The translations under genes and the position numbers were made by a program. This document shows, one piece after another, positions 54,617 through 62,161 of a stretch of DNA of 64,000 nt. The first letter of the stretch is position 1; each line of letters opens with the position of its first letter. The stretch spans positions 236,005 through 300,004 of the forward strand of contig NZ_FZOG01000006.1 in the NCBI RefSeq assembly GCF_900188155.1, written 5' to 3'. Source of the DNA: Pseudomonas segetis. GTDB taxonomy: Bacteria > Pseudomonadota > Gammaproteobacteria > Pseudomonadales > Pseudomonadaceae. The notes beneath the pieces are model-generated. The model did no database searches and had not been told where the DNA came from. It saw nothing but the letters and a program-made list of their open reading frames with translations.

Positions 54617-54915
54617 ACCAAGCAACATACTCGATACCAAAGGCCAGCCAAGCAGCTATAAATGCATTATCTGTTTTAGCGAGCGGCTGGGCCTTAAGCC
54701 GATCCAGTATCGATGGCAATTCAATTAGGATCCTTACCGACCAGCCGCAGTCTCGGCGTAAGTTCATTTTGGCTGAATCGTGCAGTGTAATGGCCGAATC
54801 TTTCCGCTCATAAGTGTTTTTCGGACATATATATCTGTGACCATACCTACAAGCCCTATAGATGGAGTAGCGCGTAACGTCGGCCGGGCCCGGCGGGCCA
54901 AGCGCTGTTGTGTGC
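54617..54915. other. Upstream region of the short NB-ARC regulator
   Basis: About 300 bases. A minus-strand open frame of 109 codons (54606-54935) crosses it but has no ribosome site or recognisable domain. Nothing else was found. Confidence 0.35.
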
Positions 54916-56376
54916 ATGAATACTAAAAGCAGCAACCAACCTAAAGAAGTGCTGCAATTCGGTTCGTTTTGCTACTGCGCTCAACGCCGACTTCTATTGG
55001 ATGCTGGAAAGCCGGTACCAATCGGCAGTAAGGCACTCGATATTCTCCACTTTTTGCTCGACAACGCCGGTACTGTAATGAGCAAAGAGGCCATCATTGC
55101 TCACACGTGGCCCACAACGGTAGTCGAAGAAACGAACCTGCGAGTACATATCAATGCTCTGCGCAGAGCACTCTGCGATGGCAAAGACGGTCGGCGCTAT
55201 ATCGTCAATATCCCCCAACGCGGTTATTCCTTTGTTGCAGATGTGCAGCCGTTTGAAGCTGTCATCGCCTGGCCTCCCAATATCAGTCAGACGGCAGGTG
55301 CACTAATACCCGCGCGGTTGTCGCAACTTATAGGCCGGGATGCCGTGGTGGACAAATTGGTCAGGCAATTACCGTCTCGCCGACTGATCACTTTGGTCGC
55401 AGCTGGTGGCATGGGCAAAACGGCGGTGGCTTTGCGTGTGACCGAGTTGCTCACGGAGTTCTACGCGGACGGGGTCGCTTTCATCGACTTATCCGAACTC
55501 GCCGACCCAACTCTGGTTTCGGCCACGGTGATCGACTCACTGGGCCTAAGCGTGCCAGCACAAGAAGACATTACAAACCTCTGCAATTATCTCCAGCCGC
55601 GACGCATGCTATTGGTGCTAGATAATTGCGAACACTTGATCGAAGCCTGTTCGGTTATGGTCGATGCATTACTTAAAGCAGCCCCCAACCTGTCGATTTT
55701 AGCGACCAGCCGCGAGCCCTTGCTGGTTGAGGGGGAGAATGTTCAACGCCTGACGCCGCTGGCGCTTCCCAAGGATCCGACTGGGCTCAGCGCTGTGGAC
55801 GCGCTGCATCATTCGGCGCTGCAATTGTTCGTCTACCGGGCCGCATCCCACAAAGAGAGCTTCCATCTACGCGATCAGGATGTACCGCCGTTGGTTGATA
55901 TATGTCGACTGCTGGATGCTTCGCCCCTAGCGATCGAGATGGCAGCGGCGCGAGTTGAAACCTTTGGACTCGACGGGCTGAGTGTTCAACTGCAAGGCGC
56001 CTTTTTACTATCGATGCAGGGGCAGCGAACAGCAAAAGCCAGACAACAGTCGCTAAGGGCCTCTCTAGATTGGAGCTATGCACTGCTGACACCAATCGAA
56101 CAGAAGGTTCTGCAATGCTTCGCGTTGTTCAAAGTTGCAGTTACGCTGGATCAGGCAATCAGGCTCATTACCTGCAAAACCTTGGAGAGCGCCTGTATTT
56201 TCGATGCGGTAGTCCAGTTGGTGGCCAAGTCGCTGTTATTGACCGATATAGGCGACAAGGTTGTAGGCTACCGGCTGTCCAATTGCACCCGCAGCTATGC
56301 CTTGGAAAAACTGGCAGATAAGAATGAAATACGAACCATTCGAAATGGCTGCATTGAGAATAAAGCCTATGCCTGA
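54916..56376 (+). CDS. Truncated winged-helix/NB-ARC regulator
   Basis: A 486-residue paralogue of the 932-residue protein encoded convergently at 56405-59203. It has an OmpR/CadC-type winged helix (about 12-108, ending IPQRGYSFVA) and an NB-ARC/AAA-type ATPase with VLDNCEHLIEA and TSREPLLVEGENV. The protein stops shortly after the segment TRSYALEKL, where the longer paralogue continues into about 450 residues of helical repeats, so the TPR-like sensory half is missing. The P-loop begins AAGGMGKT rather than GPGGIGKT, losing the first Gly. It could be a dominant partner or a decaying duplicate. The ATG at 54916 is preferred over GTG at 54910. Confidence 0.82.
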   Translation: MNTKSSNQPKEVLQFGSFCYCAQRRLLLDAGKPVPIGSKALDILHFLLDNAGTVMSKEAIIAHTWPTTVVEETNLRVHINALRRALCDGKDGRRYIVNIPQRGYSFVADVQPFEAVIAWPPNISQTAGALIPARLSQLIGRDAVVDKLVRQLPSRRLITLVAAGGMGKTAVALRVTELLTEFYADGVAFIDLSELADPTLVSATVIDSLGLSVPAQEDITNLCNYLQPRRMLLVLDNCEHLIEACSVMVDALLKAAPNLSILATSREPLLVEGENVQRLTPLALPKDPTGLSAVDALHHSALQLFVYRAASHKESFHLRDQDVPPLVDICRLLDASPLAIEMAAARVETFGLDGLSVQLQGAFLLSMQGQRTAKARQQSLRASLDWSYALLTPIEQKVLQCFALFKVAVTLDQAIRLITCKTLESACIFDAVVQLVAKSLLLTDIGDKVVGYRLSNCTRSYALEKLADKNEIRTIRNGCIENKAYA

Positions 56377-56404
56377 GTAGGCACTTGCAGGACCAACCAA
56401 CCGG

Positions 56405-59203
56405 CTATATCTGCAGTTCCTCCAGTAGCTGTTTCGCCTTTAGCAAGTCAGGTGTTGAGAAACCTTCAGTGAAACGACCGTATACCGACGCCAGAAGGTC
56501 GTATGCGGCATGCAGGTGGCCCTGATCTCGTCGCAGTTGCGCCAAGGACGTGGAGCATCGGAGCTCCCACGCCAGCGCACCCTGCTGCTGTGCAATAGCG
56601 ATTGCCTCTTGCAGCAACCGCTCAGCAGCAAACTGATCCGGCAGTTGTTGAGCAAGAGTGTTAACTGCTTTGATGCGCAGAATTTCAGCGGTAGCCCAAC
56701 CGGATTCGCCGGCCTCGGCGCGATCGAGCAGGGCCGCATCGGCGAAACGAGGGTGCACTGTCGCTAACATATCGCTGATCAGCCCTTGGTAATCCGGCAT
56801 GCTCGGTACTGGTTCGGAGCCTCCCAGGGCCGAGTAATGCCGAGCCCAGGTTTGAAAAAAACGAAGGTTATGCACTAGGGCGCGCTCATGGAAAAGCTGC
56901 AGGGCATTATCGGCTGCACAGCTGTCGCCGTTGTATTTGGCAATAACCCAAGTGGAAAGCGCAAGGGTGTAGCAAATCGACATGCCGTGATCGATACGTA
57001 GTGCGGTCTGCAGCGCCTTATCGGCCATTCGCCATGCCTGCTCGGGGTAGCCCTGCAGCCAGAGCGTTCGAGCCATCAAGGTTAGGGCTGCTACTTCCTG
57101 ATCATATTGCACGCCAAAGCCTTGAGTGAAGTGACTGCGCGCTTCGTCCAACGCCAAGCTTGCAAGAGCCTCTTCTGCAAAGCGTCGCGCCAGCACCTGG
57201 TTACCTACGAAATGCTGGGCCAGCCCCTGAAGGCGAACAGCGCTGAGTGCCAGCTCAGCAGGTCCGAGATTGCATAGTTTTTTAAAGTGCTGGGTCTGCT
57301 CTAGGGCTTGCCGATAGTGACCGCAACTCAAATTGACGGCCATCAGCCCTGATATCGCTTTGAGTTCCGCGGTAAAGTCATCGCATTGCTGAGCTAGCTG
57401 ATGCGCCGTTACGAATGCTGTAATCGTCTGTGGTTTGCCACCCTGAGTGTGGTACCAAGCGTTACCCTGAACCAAACGTAGCGCCAATTCCAAATGCCGG
57501 CTGGGTTTCGTCTGGCGCTCCAACGCTGCCAGAGATAGGCCAACATAGTGTGCATGTTCTTTTAATAGTGAAAGTTCCTGCCACAGCGCCGTAGATACAA
57601 CGCTTAATTCTACCGCCAAAGTATCCAGCCCTTCCGGCGAAAACCCCCACTCAAGCGCATTGCGGATGTCATCAAGGCAGTATGCGTAGCGATCCAGCCA
57701 GAATTGACGCGGTATCCTCCCCCATTCGCTCTGGGCGTGACTGAGCAAAGTGCAATAGTGCTCTGCGAGACGGCGCTGGGTTTCTGGTAGTTCGCCCGCT
57801 TGACGCAGTTTTTCCAAGGCATAGTTACGAGTGGTATCAAACAGACGGTAAAACACATGGTCGTCCACTATTTCCACTTGCATCAGGGACTTGGCCACTA
57901 ATTGGTTGATCGACAATGCTATCTGGTCCGGTGCTATGTCGGCTGCAGCGATTACCGCGCCGGCCGATTCGAGCGTGAAGTGGCCGCGAAAAACCCCAGC
58001 GCGGCGAAAGCAGGCCTGATCCCGAGGGGCGAGCAGTTCATGACTCCATCCCAGTGTGGAGTGCAAGGTCTTCTGTCGCGGCAGAGCGGTTCGCCGTCCT
58101 GGCGGGAGTAAACGGAGATCGGCACTGAGCTGTGCCAACACCCCCCGCACACCGAGATTACCGATTTGTGCTGCGGCTAATTCGATAGCCAAGGGAATAC
58201 CGTCCAATCGGCGACACAGGTCGCTAGCTACCTGCAAGTCTTCGTTGGTCAGCTCGTAGGTGTCCTGACTGGCTTTAGCGCGTTCCACCAGAAGCTGCAA
58301 CGCGGTGAAGTTTAAAGCCTGCTCCTTGTTCTCGACCCCAGATTCAGGGGGGTATTGAAGAGGCCCGATACGGCGGACATGCTCACCATCGATACGCAGG
58401 GCCTCACGGCTTGTCGCCAGGATATAAAGGCGTGGGGCGTTCCTGAGCAGCGTTTCGGCGAGAAGCGCGATAGCATCGATCAGATGTTCGCAGTTATCCA
58501 GCACCAGCAGAATTTTTCGAGTGCTGAAGAAAGCTGTAAGGTCGTCAAGTGGCTCCTCGTTACGGCGGAGAAGTTTGAGTGTTGTAGCCAATTTCGCTGC
58601 TACCGCCTCAGGCTCAGCGAGGGGTGCAAGATCCAGCAGGAAAACCCCATGAGGAAAATCTTCTAGCAACAACTCAGCGACATGCAGGGCAACTGTAGTC
58701 TTACCTATGCCTCCCGGTCCCACGAGGGTTACCAAACGCTGCATACGTACCAGCTTCACCAACCCGCTCATCACATCGGCGCGACCAATCATGCCGCTCA
58801 GTTTCGGTGGCAGATTACCTGGCGGCGTACTCTGCTGGATGTAATTCAGATTTTCCGCTTCATCTTTCCAAGAGAGCACAGCAACCAAGCTATAACCGCG
58901 TTGGGGCACATTGATGATATAGCGTTGCCCAGCGCGTCCATCTCCCAAGGCCTTACGCAAGGCGGCAATGTGTACGCGCAAATTGATCTCTTCTACCACA
59001 CTATCAGGCCAGACCCGAGCGATCAGTTGGTCCTTACTAACCACCTTTCCAGCGTTCTCCAACAGCATCAGGAGGATATCCATCGCTCGGCTGCCGAGGC
59101 GTAACGGTCGATCAGCCTCGAGAATCAAGCGCCGGTGCGGATAGATCTGATAGGGGCCGAGCATGACGATTTGCTCGCTGCCAATAATCGATTGTGGGGT
59201 CAT
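56405..59203 (-). CDS. Winged-helix/NB-ARC/TPR transcriptional regulator
   Basis: A 932-residue STAND-type regulator. The winged helix (about 12-110; NAGKVVSKDQLIARVWPDSVV, then VHIAALRKALGDG) is followed by an NB-ARC ATPase with Walker A GPGGIGKTT at 162-170 and Walker B LLVLDNCEHLI, then sensor RNA-like TSREALRIDGEHV. From about 480 a long helical region with TPR-like repeats (QALEQTQHF, ALASLALDEARSHF, QAWRMADKAL) runs to the end. Such proteins bind a ligand through the repeats and switch on a nearby operon. It is divergent from the hydrolase operon, with TAAC repeats between, and convergent with its truncated paralogue. Confidence 0.88.
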   Translation of the reverse strand: MTPQSIIGSEQIVMLGPYQIYPHRRLILEADRPLRLGSRAMDILLMLLENAGKVVSKDQLIARVWPDSVVEEINLRVHIAALRKALGDGRAGQRYIINVPQRGYSLVAVLSWKDEAENLNYIQQSTPPGNLPPKLSGMIGRADVMSGLVKLVRMQRLVTLVGPGGIGKTTVALHVAELLLEDFPHGVFLLDLAPLAEPEAVAAKLATTLKLLRRNEEPLDDLTAFFSTRKILLVLDNCEHLIDAIALLAETLLRNAPRLYILATSREALRIDGEHVRRIGPLQYPPESGVENKEQALNFTALQLLVERAKASQDTYELTNEDLQVASDLCRRLDGIPLAIELAAAQIGNLGVRGVLAQLSADLRLLPPGRRTALPRQKTLHSTLGWSHELLAPRDQACFRRAGVFRGHFTLESAGAVIAAADIAPDQIALSINQLVAKSLMQVEIVDDHVFYRLFDTTRNYALEKLRQAGELPETQRRLAEHYCTLLSHAQSEWGRIPRQFWLDRYAYCLDDIRNALEWGFSPEGLDTLAVELSVVSTALWQELSLLKEHAHYVGLSLAALERQTKPSRHLELALRLVQGNAWYHTQGGKPQTITAFVTAHQLAQQCDDFTAELKAISGLMAVNLSCGHYRQALEQTQHFKKLCNLGPAELALSAVRLQGLAQHFVGNQVLARRFAEEALASLALDEARSHFTQGFGVQYDQEVAALTLMARTLWLQGYPEQAWRMADKALQTALRIDHGMSICYTLALSTWVIAKYNGDSCAADNALQLFHERALVHNLRFFQTWARHYSALGGSEPVPSMPDYQGLISDMLATVHPRFADAALLDRAEAGESGWATAEILRIKAVNTLAQQLPDQFAAERLLQEAIAIAQQQGALAWELRCSTSLAQLRRDQGHLHAAYDLLASVYGRFTEGFSTPDLLKAKQLLEELQI

Positions 59204-59369
59204 GCCTTTCCTGTGTCTTCACCTGACCTTGAACGGAAGGTCTACGTACCTGACGTCCGAGTATTTTTATCAGGTTTAGCTAAAAGCACAACTGGCGCAT
59301 ACAAATAACCCATTAAAATCAGTTACCTAGCAATGCTATAGATCGAAATGATCGACCAGTCGCAACGTA

Positions 59370-59402
59370 TAACATAACGACAATTAACAACCCTTAACTA
59401 AC
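59370..59402. promoter_or_regulatory. Direct TAAC repeats in the divergent promoter
   Basis: TAAC occurs at 59370, 59375, 59385, 59395 and 59399. The pair TTAACAACCC / TTAACTAACC (59384 and 59394) has a 10-base period, the spacing that OmpR-type winged helices recognise. The location between the NB-ARC regulator gene and the hydrolase operon makes it a candidate operator for that regulator. Confidence 0.55.
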
Positions 59403-59519
59403 CCTACAGATAGTCATCCACTCAAGATTGAGCCTAGCAGGCCTGATAGTTGGCGATTTACATCCTCAGCTCTTAGCGGTGCCAGACCACGGTCACTTCA
59501 ATATTGATGGAGCTATGCA

Positions 59520-60536
59520 ATGAGCTTGAACAATATCTTGTTAGGTGCGGCCCTAACATTGTCTGCCGGTGTTGTCTTCGCAGCGGGAAGCCCGGGCGTA
59601 GAACAGGATACCCAAGCGTTTCTCGATGCTCTGGCCGCCAGCGGTGGCAAACCGCTGGAACAAATGACCCCTAAGGAGGCGCGCTTAGTCCTCGTGGGAG
59701 CTCAGGCATCGGTCAAGGTCGACCTGTCCGGCACGAAAGTCGAAGAAAAAACCATAAAGGTGTCTGGTGCACCCCTCAAATTGGTAATCGTCCGTCCTGA
59801 GGGCGCGCCTGCCGAATCACCGGCGTTCATGTTTTTTCATGGCGGTGGCTGGGTACTGGGAGACTACCCTACTCATGCACGGCTGATCCACGATCTGGTG
59901 GTGAACTCCGGTGCAGTCGCAGTCTATGTCGATTACCAGCCTTCGCCAGAAGCGCATTATCCCACCGCTATAAATCAAGCCTATGCAGCCACCGCCTGGG
60001 TTGCGCAGCACGGTCGTGAAATCGGCGTGGATGGTAGCCGCTTGGCGGTCGCCGGCAATAGTGTCGGCGGCAATATGGCGGCGGTGGTCAGCCTGATGGC
60101 CAAGGAACGAGGCACTCCTAAGATCAGCTTCCAAGCTCTACTCTGGCCAGTGACCGACGCAAGCCTGGAAACCGCTTCTTATAACCAGTTCGCTCAGGGC
60201 CACTTCCTGACCAAGCCTCTCATGAAGTGGTTCTGGGACAACTACACCACCGACGCTAAGCAGCGCGCTGAGATCCATGCCTCGCCGTTGCGCGCCACAA
60301 CCGAACAACTCCACGGCCTACCACCGGCCTTGATCCAAACTGCCGAATTCGACGTGTTGCGCGACGAGGCCGAAGCCTACGCCCGCAAGCTTGATGCCGC
60401 CGGCGTCGACGTTACCTCTACCCGTTACAACGGAATGATTCACGACTTCGGTTTGCTCAATCCGCTGGCGCACATCAGTGGCGCACGCTCGGCCATGTTG
60501 CAGGCCGGCACGGAACTGAAGAAACACCTGCAATAG
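59520..60536 (+). CDS. Secreted alpha/beta hydrolase (HSL-type esterase)
   Basis: A 338-residue hydrolase with a signal peptide (about 1-22, near VFAAGS), so it is likely periplasmic. It has the oxyanion motif HGGGW at 107-111 and the nucleophile elbow GNSVGG at 179-184 with S181, in place of the usual GDSAGG; Asp is in AEFDVLRDEAEAYA and His in GMIHDFG. Hormone-sensitive-lipase-like family enzymes cleave short esters or lactones. The start ATG at 59520 follows GGAGC. It is the first gene of a unit running to the amidohydrolase, divergent from the NB-ARC regulator. Confidence 0.9.
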   Translation: MSLNNILLGAALTLSAGVVFAAGSPGVEQDTQAFLDALAASGGKPLEQMTPKEARLVLVGAQASVKVDLSGTKVEEKTIKVSGAPLKLVIVRPEGAPAESPAFMFFHGGGWVLGDYPTHARLIHDLVVNSGAVAVYVDYQPSPEAHYPTAINQAYAATAWVAQHGREIGVDGSRLAVAGNSVGGNMAAVVSLMAKERGTPKISFQALLWPVTDASLETASYNQFAQGHFLTKPLMKWFWDNYTTDAKQRAEIHASPLRATTEQLHGLPPALIQTAEFDVLRDEAEAYARKLDAAGVDVTSTRYNGMIHDFGLLNPLAHISGARSAMLQAGTELKKHLQ

Positions 60537-60570
60537 TGCTAACGACTTCAACTACTCGGAAGAACTGTAC

Positions 60571-61031
60571 ATGGGCACTATCACTACGCGCGACGGCGTC
60601 GAGTTGTATTACAAAGATTGGGGTAGCGGTCAGCCCATTGTATTCAGTCATGGTTGGCCGCTGAGTGCCGACAGCAGGGAGTCACAGGTGCTGTTCCTGG
60701 CGGCCAATGGCTATCGAGTAATTGCCCATGACCGCCGTGGTCACGGCCGCTCCAGCCCTGGGGTGGTAACGATATGAACCACTATGCCGACGACTTGGCA
60801 GAGTTAATTGAAAGCCTAGACCTCAAGGACACGGTGCTGCTCGGCTTTTCCACCAGAGGTGGCGAAGTAGCGCGCTATATCGGTCGCCACGGCACCTTCC
60901 GCGTTGCCAAAGCCGGCTTGATCTCGGCGGTACCGCCGCTGATGTTGAAGACCGACATCGCCAACGGCGGCGCATACGGTCTGGGCCTGATATACGCCAA
61001 GACCATGTTCAATGCTTCCGAGGGCCACTGA
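60571..61031 (+). pseudogene. Frameshifted and truncated alpha/beta hydrolase (chloroperoxidase-like)
   Basis: Remnant of a non-heme haloperoxidase/arylesterase-like hydrolase. The first frame (60571-60777) encodes MGTITTRDGVELYYKDWG ... HDRRGHGRSSPG; the frame then shifts and continues from 60774 as NHYADDLAELIESLDLKDTVLLGFSTRGGEVARYIGRHG. In intact relatives these join at SxPWxGNDMxxYADDL, and about 270 residues are expected. Here the text ends soon after LKTDIANGG, so the C-terminal third with the catalytic His is gone. The nucleophile elbow GFSTRG also departs from GHSTGG. It lies 34 bases after the esterase gene. Confidence 0.85.
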
Positions 61032-61088
61032 GTATGTCAGTGGCCCCCGTTGCAGGCGGCACTTGCCTCCTACGTTGGAGAGATAAGC

Positions 61089-61499
61089 ATGAGTAAGCCA
61101 GTTGACTGGGCTCTATTGTTTCTCCGGGTCAGCGGTGCATTGCTGTTGTTGCAAGTGCACGGCTTACCCAAGTTGCTGAACTTCAGCCAGCAAGCACAGG
61201 TGATCGAAGACCCTCTAGGATTCGGCGCAGTGGTGACCTTGAGCCTGGCGATTTTCGCCGAGGTGCTGTGTCCGCTGTTAATACTGTTCGGCCTGTTCAC
61301 CCGCCTAGCCTGCTTGCCCATCGTGTTTCTTCTGCTGGTATCGCTGCTCTTGGTACATCCGCAGTGGAGCCTTGATGAAGGTCAGTTTGCTTGGCTGTTG
61401 TTGATCATTTTTACCACGCTGACGATCTCCGGGCCGGGCGCTCTGGCGCTAGGTCAGCACGTTGCCAACCCCCGGAGCAAGGTGCTCTGGCTTTATTAA
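61089..61499 (+). CDS. DoxX family membrane protein
   Basis: A 136-residue DoxX-like protein with four membrane helices (about 8-26, 50-72, 77-95 and 100-125) and the family segment LFLRVSGALLLLQVHGLPKL. The ATG at 61089 has GGAGAG upstream. DoxX proteins are linked to redox or thiol stress and to quinone-related electron transfer in various bacteria; function here is not known. It is followed by the ABM-domain gene. Confidence 0.88.
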   Translation: MSKPVDWALLFLRVSGALLLLQVHGLPKLLNFSQQAQVIEDPLGFGAVVTLSLAIFAEVLCPLLILFGLFTRLACLPIVFLLLVSLLLVHPQWSLDEGQFAWLLLIIFTTLTISGPGALALGQHVANPRSKVLWLY

Positions 61500-61522
61500 A
61501 ACGCGAGAGGGCAGGAGCATGT

Positions 61523-62089
61523 ATGGATGAGTTAGAGGTGGTCACATTAATCGTGCGGCATCGGGTCAAGGTTGGAAAGGAGGCGGCTTACGAGAAGTGG
61601 TTGCGCCGTACCATCCAGATCGCCAGTACCTATCCGGGTCACTTGGGAGTCAACGTCATGCGCGATTTGGGGCAGTTCGTCTGCGTATTACGCTTCGTCG
61701 GCACGCGCGATCTGCAGTGCTGGCTGGACTCCAGCGAGCGCCACCAACTGATTGAGGAAGTCTCTCCCTTGCTAGCAGAAGGAGATCAGACGGAGATAGA
61801 GGCTGGCAACGAGTTCTGGTTCAGTCCTAGCACCGCAATACCACCGGCGCGCTGGAAGCAGGCGTGCATCACATTTCTGGTGATACTGCCACTGAGCCTG
61901 CTAGTTCCGCTGCTCTGGCAGCCCTTGTTCACCCGCCTGCCTTGGTTGGGCGGCTATCTAGCCAGCAACGTATTGATCACTCTCAGCATCGTACTGTTGG
62001 TCGTGTATCTGTTCATGCCCAAGGTAACCGCTCTGTTCGCTTCCTGGCTCACACCCTCATCGAGGGATCGGGCAACACATGAACAATGA
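61523..62089 (+). CDS. Antibiotic-biosynthesis-monooxygenase domain fused to two membrane helices
   Basis: 188 residues from the ATG at 61523, with GGAG upstream; a longer frame from 61391 overlaps doxX. The first 95 residues form an ABM/ferredoxin-like fold (VTLIVRHRVKVGKEAAYEKWL ... GTRDLQCWLDSSERHQLI), followed by two hydrophobic helices (about 115-135 and 145-172). Stand-alone ABM proteins are small dimeric mono-oxygenases or dissociable redox proteins; the membrane anchor is a less common architecture. Confidence 0.82.
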   Translation: MDELEVVTLIVRHRVKVGKEAAYEKWLRRTIQIASTYPGHLGVNVMRDLGQFVCVLRFVGTRDLQCWLDSSERHQLIEEVSPLLAEGDQTEIEAGNEFWFSPSTAIPPARWKQACITFLVILPLSLLVPLLWQPLFTRLPWLGGYLASNVLITLSIVLLVVYLFMPKVTALFASWLTPSSRDRATHEQ

Positions 62090-62161
62090 ACCATCCGATC
62101 GTGGCTGCCGCAAATTCCAGGCCTTACGGTTTACCACCTACTAACCCCACGGGAGAGTGCC

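Noticed and set aside
54606..54935. 109-codon minus-strand open frame upstream of the short NB-ARC gene
   Set aside because: It lacks a ribosome site and known motifs and overlaps the ends of two real genes.
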